Assembly (NCBI GenBank): GCA_903912525.1
Contig: CAIWHK010000018.1
Coordinates: 90,468-154,467, forward strand
From: an uncultured bacterium
GTDB lineage: Bacteria; Krumholzibacteriota; Krumholzibacteriia; LZORAL124-64-63
Reading direction: 5' to 3'
DNA length: 64,000 nt
The position numbers and the translations under genes are program-made. Within the stretch, counting starts at the first letter, position 1, and each line of letters begins with the position of its first letter. The notes under the pieces are model-generated. The model saw only the letters and a list, made by a program, of their open reading frames with translations, was not told where the DNA came from and ran no database searches. Shown piece after piece: positions 47,030 through 55,226 of this stretch.

Positions 47030-48669
47030 AGCGCGACGGTCCAGGGCTGCTTCTCGCGCAGCCCGACACCTGCCAGTTCGCAGGTGTGCAGCAGTTCGAA
47101 ACGCATGCCGCGAACGGTACGGCCATCCCAGCGCGGCGGCCCATCGGTGCGATCGACCAGGAACGCAGGCGCCCGGCCCGGTTCGGCGGCAACCCAGTCG
47201 CCAGAAGCGATCATGGCGTCGAATCCCTGCTCCAGCCCCAGGACGCGCACCGGGGGGCTGACCAGCCCCATCAAATCGAGCACCCGCATCCCGCTGAGAT
47301 ACCCCACCGCGCCGATGTCGAGCGCCGCCACGGTCTGGCCCGGCTCGGCGTTCTGCCGCAGCCAGCCGGCGATGCCCCCGTAGCAGGAGCGCACGCCGGC
47401 CGGGAACGACCGGGCGTGCGGCACGACCTGGGAGCCGAACAGCCACCCGTTCAGCACGAGCGCCACGACGACCCCCGCCAGGGCCACGACCCGGCCGACC
47501 CGGCGCTTGGCGGCGTCCAGGTCCGAGCCGTTGAGCAGCCACTCCACCAGCAGGCTGACCGCCAGCAGGATGACCGGCGCCAGGGGGGCGACATAGCGCG
47601 AGATCACCCAGACCTGGCGGACCGCATAACCGCCGACCAGCATCGCCGACCAGAGGAACGCCACCCCCACGAAGGCCACCGGCCCCCACACCGACCAGGC
47701 CGCCAGGTCGTGCTTCGTGCCCCGTGTCGCCGCGGGCGGCGGCGGCGGCGCCACCGGCAGCCAGTCAATCGCGTTGCGCCGCCGGATGAGCACCAGGGCC
47801 ACGAGCGCCAGCGGAATCAGAAGGTAGGCGCCCAGCACGGCAACCAGCGGCTTGGCAGCATGCACCAGGTGGCCGGCCAGTTCGACCGGGCTGGTCAGGA
47901 CGGCCCCGCTCTTGGCGGCCGCCGTGTCGGGGAAGGCACGGCCGAAGACGAAATGGGCATAGAGCAGCCAGGGACCGGCCGTCACCAGCCAACCGAACGC
48001 GGCGGCGATCGCGGGATCGTAAGGGCGGGCGCGATGGCGGGCGTGTATGCCGCCGACGGCGCTGGCGCGGAAATACTCGAACCACAGCAGCAGCGGCAGC
48101 GCCGCCGGGGCCAGCAGCAGGAACTCCGGGCGCACCAGGCCGGCCAACCCGGCGGCGACGCCCCAGCCCAGGTAGCGCCGCCACAGCGGCTCGCGCGTCA
48201 GCCCCCAGCCCAGGTCACGACCGGAGACGAGCGGCCACAGCAGGACCAGCAGGGCGAGGGTCGCCAGGGGCGTTTCCATGCCCGAGAACGTCCAGCGCAG
48301 GAACCACGGGTCCGCAGCCACGGCCACCAGCACGATCAGTTTCCACGGTTCGGGATAGGTCAGGCGGCTGAGGATGGCGTCGACGACGAGGATCACGCCC
48401 ACGCCGCACAGGGCGCCCAGGGTCCAGGCCGCAAGCGCAGCCGGCAGGCCGAGCTTCAGGAGCAGGGCCAGGCCGAAGATCCACAGGGGGCTCGTGGCCC
48501 CGTACGTAGGCTCGCCGGGGTTGAAGGCCACTTCGCCGCGCTCGAGCAGGTGCTGGGCGTAGCGCAGGTGGATGAAGGTGTCGTCGGTGATATAGCCGCG
48601 CAACAGGAGACCGCCCACGGCAAGGATACCGAGGGCGATCGCGAGTCGGAGCAGGCGCAGTCGCGGCAT
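46978..48669 (-). CDS. Polytopic membrane glycosyltransferase-like protein
   Basis: A 563-aa inner-membrane protein with about ten hydrophobic helices. Near the N-terminus DDTFIHLRYAQHLLERGEVAFNPGEPTYGATSPLW places an Asp-Asp pair just after the first helix, the pattern of the GT39/GT-C family whose members transfer sugars from lipid carriers. A soluble C-terminal part follows (TVAALDIGAVGYLSG onwards), as in arabinosyl- and mannosyltransferase-like proteins of envelope biogenesis. Substrate unknown. The last 52 bases overlap the convergent phosphatase gene. A similar architecture is encoded at 58650-60209. Confidence 0.75.
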   Translation of the reverse strand: MPRLRLLRLAIALGILAVGGLLLRGYITDDTFIHLRYAQHLLERGEVAFNPGEPTYGATSPLWIFGLALLLKLGLPAALAAWTLGALCGVGVILVVDAILSRLTYPEPWKLIVLVAVAADPWFLRWTFSGMETPLATLALLVLLWPLVSGRDLGWGLTREPLWRRYLGWGVAAGLAGLVRPEFLLLAPAALPLLLWFEYFRASAVGGIHARHRARPYDPAIAAAFGWLVTAGPWLLYAHFVFGRAFPDTAAAKSGAVLTSPVELAGHLVHAAKPLVAVLGAYLLIPLALVALVLIRRRNAIDWLPVAPPPPPAATRGTKHDLAAWSVWGPVAFVGVAFLWSAMLVGGYAVRQVWVISRYVAPLAPVILLAVSLLVEWLLNGSDLDAAKRRVGRVVALAGVVVALVLNGWLFGSQVVPHARSFPAGVRSCYGGIAGWLRQNAEPGQTVAALDIGAVGYLSGMRVLDLMGLVSPPVRVLGLEQGFDAMIASGDWVAAEPGRAPAFLVDRTDGPPRWDGRTVRGMRFELLHTCELAGVGLREKQPWTVALYRLTPVSTVANPPTGG

Positions 48670-48709
48670 GCCTCAAGCATAAACCCGACAGCGCCCGCCC
48701 GTCCACGCC

Positions 48710-49873
48710 TTAGCGCAGGAACATCGGCAGGTTCTCGACCCCGCGGATGATCGGCCGGTACTCCTGCGGGTCGTAGAACCGCGCGACATCGACCCGCTTG
48801 ACCCCGCTGACGATCGCCGACAGGTCGACGGCGGCATAGCGGCCGTCCCGCAGCGCGGTCATCAGGCCGGTGCGGCCCTCCAGGAGCAGGTCCATCGCGA
48901 GGTTGCCGAAGTTCATGGCCACCATGCGGTCGAGCGCGTCCGGCGGCCCGCAGCGCATCATGTAGCCCAGTTGCTGGTAGGTGAGCCCCTGGCCGGTCAG
49001 CTTCTTGAGCTGCTCCGCGGCCCACATGCCGACCCCGCCGAGCTTGCGGTGCCCGTACGCGTCCTCCTCGCCCGTCTCGACGATGTCGCCGTCCAGGTGC
49101 ACGGCGCCCTCGCTGATGGTGACCATCGCGTAGTGGCTGGGGTTGTCGCGCTTGTCGCGGGCGACCTGCTCGGCCAGGCGGTGGATGTCGAACGGCACCT
49201 AGCTGATGATGGCGCGATCGACGTGGGCCAGGTAGCTGGAGACCAGGCAGGTCTCGCCGCTGTTGCGGCCGAACAGCTCGACCAGGCCGATGCGCTCATG
49301 CGAGCCGATCGGGGTCCGCAGGTCGCTGATGGCCTGCACCGAGCGGGTGACGGCGGTGCTGAAGCCGATGCAGAAGTCGGTCCCGTAGACGTCGTTGTCC
49401 ATCGTCTTGGGAATGGCGACCTGCGGGTAGCCGGCCTGGTGCAGGCGTGCCGCGTAGCTGAGCGTGTCGTCGCCGCCGATGGGGATCAGCGCGTCGATCT
49501 CGAGGTGCTCGAGGTTGCGCACGACCACGTCGGTCAGGTCGGCGGGATACGTCCGGCCGGGCTCCACGAGGTGCGCCGGCATGTCCTTCTCGCGGACGCG
49601 ACCCGGGTTCGTGCGTGAGGTATGCAGGAAGGTGCCGCCGGTGCGGTCGATGGTCCGCACGTGGCTCCAGGTGAGCTCGGTGCGCCAGTGCCGGTTCCAG
49701 TCCTCGTCGGCGTCGGGCCGGTAGTTGATGAGCCCGCCCCAGCCGCGGCGGATGCCGACGACGGCGATGCCCTCGCGCTGGGCGCGACTGACGACCTGCT
49801 TGATCGCCGAGTTGAGTCCCGGTACGTCGCCGCCCCCCGTGAGGATGGCGATGCGGCGCGGCTTCTTCATCAT
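48710..49873 (-). CDS. pfp: PPi-type 6-phosphofructokinase, interrupted by one in-frame TAG
   Basis: A 386-residue phosphofructokinase if one TAG (49201-49199) is read through. The N-terminal piece (49199-49873) has [36 protein letters not shown] and [41 protein letters not shown], and ends DRAIIS. The next codon in frame is TAG, then VPFDIHRL continues the family match to the end ([28 protein letters not shown]). Family members have Glu or a similar residue here, so a GAG-to-TAG change explains the gap. Asp in GGDD and Lys in PKT are the residues that favour pyrophosphate over ATP as phosphoryl donor. Start ATG 49873 follows GGGAGG. Sequencing error, nonsense mutation or readthrough are all possible. 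Confidence 0.88.
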
Positions 49874-49974
49874 GTGCGTGTTCCTCCCTGCCCGTTCTTC
49901 CCTGTCCGCCTGGTTGCGCGGCGCCATGATCGGCGATCCGGGCGGCGGGGGCAAGCCCCCGTCGGCCGGCCGCG

Positions 49975-51003
49975 CTATTCCAGCCCGACCTCCGGGCAGC
50001 CGGCGCCCAGGAAGGTGCCCCGGCACGACATGTTGGCGATGCGCCGCATGTCGTCCTCGCTGAACCCGAAGGTCTCCATCGCCAATTCGTATTCCCGCGA
50101 CAGCGTGGTGCTGCTGACCGTGGGATTGTCCGTGCAGAGGGCGACCTTGATGCCAGCCTCAAGGAATCTCGGCAGCGGATGGTCCTTCAGCGAGGCGATC
50201 GCGCCGGTCTGCAGGTTCGATGAGAGGCAGACCTCGAGGTAGATGCCCTCCCGGGCGATCCGCTTCATGAGCTCCGGGTCCTGCCCCGCGCTGGTGCCGT
50301 GCCCGATGCGGTCGGGATTGAGGTTGTCGAGCGCTTCCCAGATGCGCTCGGGCCCCTCGCTCTCACCGGCGTGCGCGGTGGTCTTCAGTCCCATCTTCGC
50401 GGCCAGCCCATAGGCCTCCTTGAAGAGGACCGGCGGGAACGGCGCCTCGTGCCCGGCAATGTCGAAGCCGACCACGCCCGCGCCGTTGTGGAAGTCCTCG
50501 CGCTCGCCGAGGATCTCGCGCAGGAGGATGCGGGCCATGTTGCCGCCGTGGTTGCGCATCGCGATGACGATGATGCCGACCTTGAAGTCGGGGTGCTTGT
50601 CGGTGAAGGCGTCGAAGCCCTTGCGCGTGGCCGCGAGCACCTGCCGGCTGGTCAGCCCGGCGCGGCGGTGGATCAGCGGGTTGATGCGCAGTTCGAGCAG
50701 GCGCACGCCGTCGAGGTAGGCGTCCTCGGCCAGCTCGTAGCTGATGCGACGGATGTTGTCGTAGAACTGCGTGTACTGAAGCGGCACGTGGAACTTGTCG
50801 AGGTAGTCCAGCAGCGTGCTGTCCTGGCCCTCGTCCCACTGCAGGTAATGCCGGAACTGCTCGAAATCGAGCCCGGGCACGGCGCTGTAGTACTTCTCGG
50901 AGAGTTCCCAGAGCGTCGCCGGGCGGATCGAGCCGTCGAAATGGCGGTGGATATCCGAAAGGTGCAGCGTGTGGATGAACTCCCGCCGTTCCTGTGATGT
51001 CAT
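49975..51003 (-). CDS. add: Adenosine deaminase
   Basis: A 342-aa metal-dependent hydrolase converting adenosine to inosine. The ATG at 51003 follows AAGGAG by 4 bases. Zinc ligands are in place: [11 protein letters not shown] (His19 and His21), TAHAGES (about 220) and the Asp in [10 protein letters not shown] (about 300), with catalytic Glu in HAGES and IGHGTSAG (about 245), and SSNLQTGAI. The first motif is HRHFDGS instead of the usual HxHLDG(S/A). The ending is unusually short after the last helix. The upstream region has a plausible promoter. It supplies inosine for purine salvage. Confidence 0.93.
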   Translation of the reverse strand: MTSQERREFIHTLHLSDIHRHFDGSIRPATLWELSEKYYSAVPGLDFEQFRHYLQWDEGQDSTLLDYLDKFHVPLQYTQFYDNIRRISYELAEDAYLDGVRLLELRINPLIHRRAGLTSRQVLAATRKGFDAFTDKHPDFKVGIIVIAMRNHGGNMARILLREILGEREDFHNGAGVVGFDIAGHEAPFPPVLFKEAYGLAAKMGLKTTAHAGESEGPERIWEALDNLNPDRIGHGTSAGQDPELMKRIAREGIYLEVCLSSNLQTGAIASLKDHPLPRFLEAGIKVALCTDNPTVSSTTLSREYELAMETFGFSEDDMRRIANMSCRGTFLGAGCPEVGLE

Positions 51004-51077
51004 GATTCTCCTTTTCGGTTGGGATGCCGGCCCACTCCCCTTTGAGAAGCCCGACCGGATCCGGATAAATTCCGGCC

Positions 51078-51106
51078 ACGATAAGTACGAACGCTCCCCG
51101 TGTAAA
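51078..51106 (-). promoter_or_regulatory. Candidate sigma70 promoter of the adenosine deaminase gene
   Basis: On the minus strand TTTACA (51106-51101), 17 bases, then TATCGT (51083-51078), 75 bases upstream of the start. Five of six and four of six consensus matches. Confidence 0.5.
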
Positions 51107-51271
51107 GGGCTTCGGAACTTCTTGGACTTCCGGCCCTCCCGGCGATAGATTTCGACTGGAGGCATTCACTTGGGCCGTAACGCCCGTGACGCCCATCGGC
51201 GCCAGCCGGGTGCTAGGCCGCATGTCATCCGCGGGTCCTGAGACGGATCCGGGAGCGGAGCAGGCACTGCG

Positions 51272-51736
51272 ATGAAGGTCAATACGAAAGTCCGCTACGG
51301 GCTGCGAGCCATCCTGCAGATCGCTGAGCATTACGGCGGCGAGCCGGTCCCCATCAGCGCGATCGCCGAGAGCCAGGAGATCAGCGGCAAGTACCTCGAG
51401 CAGGTCGTCGGCGCGCTGCGCCGGTCGGGCCTGATCGTCAGCCGCAAGGGTGTCCGCGGCGGTTACACGCTCGGCCGATCCCCCGCCGACATCAACCTGT
51501 GGGACGTGATCAGCGCCCTGGACGCGCACACCGCCCCGGTCGACTGCGTCACCGAGCCGCACACCTGCGACCGCTCCGGCAACTGCCTGACGCGCTCGAT
51601 CTGGACGCTGCTCGACGCCCGGCTCAAGGAGTTCTGGACCAGCTTCACGCTGGAAGACCTCGTGAGCACGATGCGGCAGGAGGGCCAGTTGGACCTCCAG
51701 CAGCTGGATGCGGCGATCGCACAGACGTCGCGATAG
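51272..51736 (+). CDS. Rrf2-family regulator with cluster-binding cysteines
   Basis: A 154-aa winged-helix regulator. It has MKVNTKVRYGLRAILQIAEH at the start, the recognition helix SGKYLEQVVGALRRSGLIVSRKGVRGGYTL (about 39-68) and the cysteine set C92, C99 and C105 (VDCVTEPHTCDRSGNCLTR). E. coli IscR has Cys at 92, 98 and 104, so a [2Fe-2S] or similar cluster is likely. Rrf2 proteins of this kind sense Fe-S status, oxygen, nitric oxide or redox state. It lies 105 bases before pta and the same strand as pta-ackA, so it may control itself and acetate metabolism; nifU-nifS is far away. Confidence 0.93.
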   Translation: MKVNTKVRYGLRAILQIAEHYGGEPVPISAIAESQEISGKYLEQVVGALRRSGLIVSRKGVRGGYTLGRSPADINLWDVISALDAHTAPVDCVTEPHTCDRSGNCLTRSIWTLLDARLKEFWTSFTLEDLVSTMRQEGQLDLQQLDAAIAQTSR

Positions 51737-51841
51737 CACACCCGGCCCGCGCCCGGCGCCCGGCATGCGGCCGGCGTCCGCCCGCGCGCGCCTCCCTGCC
51801 GGCGGGACTGGCTCCCGCCGACGCAGACACGGGGGACCGTC

Positions 51842-52834
51842 ATGGACTTCATCGCCTCCCTGCGCGCCCGCGCCGCCAGCCTGGGCAAGACCATCGTGCT
51901 GCCCGAGTCGATCGACGATCGCACGCTGCAGGCCGCCGGCCGCATCCGCGACGAGAAGCTGGCGCACGTCGTCGTGCTGGGCGACGAGGCCGTCGTCGCA
52001 GCCCGCCTCGACGCGTTGCACGTTCCCGCGAACGACATCCGGCTGATCGACCCGCTGCGTTCGAGCTACCGCGCGGACTTCGTCCGCGAATACCACGAAC
52101 TGCGCAAGCACAAGGGCATGACGGAAGAGGAAGCCTCGCGCACCCTCGAGGACCCCCTGTTCTTCGGCGCGATGCTGGTGCGCCGCGGCCTGGCCGACGG
52201 CATGGTGGCCGGCGCGGTCAACTCGACGGGCAACGTGCTGCGCGCGGGCTTCCAGATCGTGGGCATGGCGCCCGGCACCTCGATCGTCTCGAGCTGCTTC
52301 GTGATGGTCAACCCGGCCTGGCAGTTCGGCGACCAGGGCCGCCTGGTCTTCGGCGACTGCGCCGTGAACCCGCAGCCGAACGCCGAGCAGCTGGCCGACA
52401 TCGCCGTAGCGACGGCGCAGACGGCGCGCGCCCTGTGCGGCTTCGAGCCGCGCGTCGCGATGCTGAGCTTCAGCACGATGGGCAGCGGCGCCGGCCCGGA
52501 CGTCGACAAGGTCGTCGAGGCCCTGGCCATCGTGAAGCGCAAGGCGCCCAACCTCGCCGTCGACGGGCCGCTGCAGCTGGATGCGGCGATCATCCCGGAG
52601 ATCGGCAGCAAGAAGGCGCCCGGCAGCAGCGTCGCCGGCACGGCCAACGTGCTCATCTTCCCGGACCTGGACGCCGGCAACATCGGCTACAAGCTGGTGC
52701 AGCGGCTGGCCGGGGCCGAGGCTGTCGGACCGGTGCTGCAGGGCATGGCCCGCGGCGTGAACGACCTGTCGCGCGGCTGCAGCGTGGACGACATCGTCAA
52801 CGTGGCCGCCATCACTGCGCTCCAGAGCGCCTGA
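51842..52834 (+). CDS. pta: Phosphate acetyltransferase
   Basis: A 330-aa single-domain Pta that interconverts acetyl-CoA and acetyl phosphate. It begins [35 protein letters not shown] and has the family motifs [31 protein letters not shown] (about 112-142), [29 protein letters not shown] (about 205) and the phosphate/CoA-site region [44 protein letters not shown] (about 255-300). Length is normal for the short type without an N-terminal regulatory part. It is 13 bases upstream of ackA, so the two form the acetate pathway operon. Confidence 0.98.
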   Translation: MDFIASLRARAASLGKTIVLPESIDDRTLQAAGRIRDEKLAHVVVLGDEAVVAARLDALHVPANDIRLIDPLRSSYRADFVREYHELRKHKGMTEEEASRTLEDPLFFGAMLVRRGLADGMVAGAVNSTGNVLRAGFQIVGMAPGTSIVSSCFVMVNPAWQFGDQGRLVFGDCAVNPQPNAEQLADIAVATAQTARALCGFEPRVAMLSFSTMGSGAGPDVDKVVEALAIVKRKAPNLAVDGPLQLDAAIIPEIGSKKAPGSSVAGTANVLIFPDLDAGNIGYKLVQRLAGAEAVGPVLQGMARGVNDLSRGCSVDDIVNVAAITALQSA

Positions 52835-52847
52835 GGACTGACGAGAA

Positions 52848-54047
52848 ATGTTCAACGTCCTGGTGATCAACTGCGGCAGCAGTTCGCTGAAGTACCAGCT
52901 CATGGACATGGGCGTCGAGAGGCTGGTGGCCAAGGGGCTCATCGAGCGGATCGGCCTGGCCCAGGGCATCCACACGTTCAGCCCCGCCGGCGGCGCGGCC
53001 GTGACCGAGGAACTGCCGATCCCCGACCATGCCCACGCCTGCGAACTGGTGCTGGCAGCCCTGCTGCACCCGGAGCACGGCGTGCTCAAGTCGCTGGACG
53101 AGATCGTCGCCATCGGCCACCGGGTGGTGCACGCCGGCGAACGGTACTCGGCGTCGGTGATCATCGATGACGACGTGCTGGACGCCCTGCGCGCCTGCGT
53201 GCCCCTGGCGCCCCTGCACAACCCGGCCAACATCACCGGCATCGAGGCGACGATGAAGGTGCTGCCGTCGGTGCCGAACGTGGGCGTCTTCGACACCGCG
53301 TTCCACCAGACGATGCCGGACATGGCGTACATCTATCCCATCCCCTACAAGCTCTACACCGAGTACGCGATCCGGCGCTACGGATTCCACGGCACCAGTC
53401 ACCGCTACGTGACGGCGCGCGCCGCGCAGATGCTCGAGCGCGACCCGGCCGACCTGAACTTCATCAGCTGCCACCTGGGCAACGGCGCCTCGGTGGCCGC
53501 CGTGCGCGGCGGCAAGTCGATCGACACATCGATGGGCCTGACGCCGCTCGAAGGCCTGATGATGGGCACGCGCAGCGGTGACATCGACCCGGCGCTGGTC
53601 GGGTTCCTGTCGCGAACGCTGGACCTGGACCTGAACGGCGTCGAGAAGATCCTGAACAAGGAGAGCGGGCTGCTCGGCATTTCCGGCATCAGCAGCGACC
53701 TGCGCGACGTCGAGCGTGAGTATGCCAAGGGCAACGACCGGGCGCGACTGGCCCTGGAGACGTTCGCCTACCACATCCGCAAGTACATCGGCGCCTATGC
53801 CGTCGCGCTCGGACGCGTCGACGCGATCATCTTCACGGCCGGCATCGGCGAGCACGCCTCGCTGGTCAGGGAATGGGCGTGCCACGGGCTGGACGCCATC
53901 GGCGCCACGCTTGACACGTTCAAGAACGCGACGCGCCACGACGAATCGATCATCAGCAAGTCGAGTTCACGGGTGCGGATCATGATCGTCCCCACGAACG
54001 AGGAGCTGATGATCGCGCGCGACACGGCCGCACTGGTGCGACGCTAG
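52848..54047 (+). CDS. ackA: Acetate kinase
   Basis: A 399-aa kinase that makes ATP and acetate from acetyl phosphate, or the reverse. Motifs: VLVINCGSSSLKYQLMDM (about 3-20), GHRVVHAGERYS (about 87), FDTAFHQTMP (about 147), RRYGFHGTSHRYV (about 173), LGNGASVAAVRGGKSIDTSMGLTPLEGLMMGTRSGDIDP (about 205-245), and FTAGIGEHASLVR (about 325). Complete and normal in length. It completes the Pta-AckA pathway of substrate-level ATP formation or acetate uptake. It ends 8 bases before the convergent PhzF gene. Confidence 0.98.
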   Translation: MFNVLVINCGSSSLKYQLMDMGVERLVAKGLIERIGLAQGIHTFSPAGGAAVTEELPIPDHAHACELVLAALLHPEHGVLKSLDEIVAIGHRVVHAGERYSASVIIDDDVLDALRACVPLAPLHNPANITGIEATMKVLPSVPNVGVFDTAFHQTMPDMAYIYPIPYKLYTEYAIRRYGFHGTSHRYVTARAAQMLERDPADLNFISCHLGNGASVAAVRGGKSIDTSMGLTPLEGLMMGTRSGDIDPALVGFLSRTLDLDLNGVEKILNKESGLLGISGISSDLRDVEREYAKGNDRARLALETFAYHIRKYIGAYAVALGRVDAIIFTAGIGEHASLVREWACHGLDAIGATLDTFKNATRHDESIISKSSSRVRIMIVPTNEELMIARDTAALVRR

Positions 54048-54055
54048 GCCCCGCG

Positions 54056-54988
54056 TCAGGCCCCGATCGTCGCCGACTGCCGCTGGAAGTGGAACGAGCC
54101 GCGCATCACCACGGCCCCCCCGGCCGTCAGGTCCACCGCCGCGGCGCCCCCCCCACCCGCATGCACGGTCAGTTCGGCCAGCGTCGGCCGGCCGAGCGCA
54201 TGCCCCTGCTCCGTGACCACGAGCACGTGATCGGCTGCCGGCATGAGCCCGTTCTCGACGACGTAGGCCGCCACGGCCCCGAGCGCGGTGCCGCTGGCGA
54301 CGTCCTCGTCGGCGCCCACGTGCGGATGGAAGAAACGGCAGTGGTAGTCGGCCGCATGCCCGTACGTGTCGGCGCAGAACAGCGTCAGCCCCCCCACGCC
54401 GCGCCGGTCGGTCAGTTCCACGACGGCCTCGGGCGAGGCCGGCGTGCCGCGGATCGCGGCGCGGTCGTTGATCGGCACGATGATCTGGTCAAACCCGCAC
54501 GACACGCGCTGCGGGCCGTGGTCGCCCACCCCGATCATCTCCACCGGGATGCCCAGCGCCGCCGCGACCTCTGCCGCGGGCACCAGTTCGCCGAAGCGCG
54601 GCGTCGGCAGGCGCAACGTCACCAGGGGCTGGCCGTCAGCTGACAGGTGCAGGCGGACCGGAAGCATGCCGGCGCCCGTCTCGACCAGCAGGTCGAGCCC
54701 CTCGGCGGTGGGCTTGTAGAAGCCCCGATCGGCCATCGACGCGAAGGCGGCGATCAGCACATGGCCGCTGAGCGCGGCCTCGCGGCGGCGCGTAAAGAAG
54801 CGCAGCTTCACATCGGCCCTCGGGTTGTCCGGGGGCAGCACGAAGCCGGCCTCCATGGACAGTTCGCCCGTGATCTGCAGCATCTCCGCTTCGGTCAGGC
54901 AGGAGGCGTTGGGGATGATCGCGGCGGGATTGCCCGTGAACGGACGCGAGGCGAACGCATCGACGATGTGGAAGGGGATGACCGCCAT
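54056..54988 (-). CDS. PhzF-family isomerase
   Basis: A 310-aa member of the PhzF (diaminopimelate-epimerase-like) family. The ATG at 54988 has GAGG 6 bases upstream. Features: PFHIVDAFASRPFTGNPAAI at the start (about 5-25), the likely catalytic Glu in LSMEAGFVLPP (about 45), ALSGHVLIAAFA, and the second-domain motif CRFFHPHVGADEDVASGTALGAVAAYV (about 218-244). Members isomerise small acids, in phenazine synthesis or unknown metabolism. No phenazine genes are near, so the substrate cannot be named. Confidence 0.92.
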   Translation of the reverse strand: MAVIPFHIVDAFASRPFTGNPAAIIPNASCLTEAEMLQITGELSMEAGFVLPPDNPRADVKLRFFTRRREAALSGHVLIAAFASMADRGFYKPTAEGLDLLVETGAGMLPVRLHLSADGQPLVTLRLPTPRFGELVPAAEVAAALGIPVEMIGVGDHGPQRVSCGFDQIIVPINDRAAIRGTPASPEAVVELTDRRGVGGLTLFCADTYGHAADYHCRFFHPHVGADEDVASGTALGAVAAYVVENGLMPAADHVLVVTEQGHALGRPTLAELTVHAGGGGAAAVDLTAGGAVVMRGSFHFQRQSATIGA

Positions 54989-55226
54989 GGTGTCCTCGTT
55001 TCGCCGTGGCGGCTTGCCGGCGAAGCCGCCGTTCGTGCCGGGGCCGCGCCCGGGTGTGGGCACGACCATTGAGCGAAAAGCTGTCGGACCTGGCTGAGCC
55101 CTCAATCTACCAGAAATCGCGGTTGTCCACAACGGCATGGCAACCCCGGCGCCCGGAACCATATATTCCCGGTTCGGTTCAGGGACTTCTTCGGCCCTCC
55201 GCCCCGCTACCGACCGAAAGGAACCC

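Noticed and set aside
46024..48750. A 908-codon + strand frame across the phosphatase and the membrane protein gene
   Set aside because: The Arg/His/Gln-rich product has no motif, while both overlapped frames encode recognisable proteins.
50363..53332. A 989-codon minus-strand frame across adenosine deaminase, the Rrf2 gene and pta
   Set aside because: It is a shadow of three well-supported genes.
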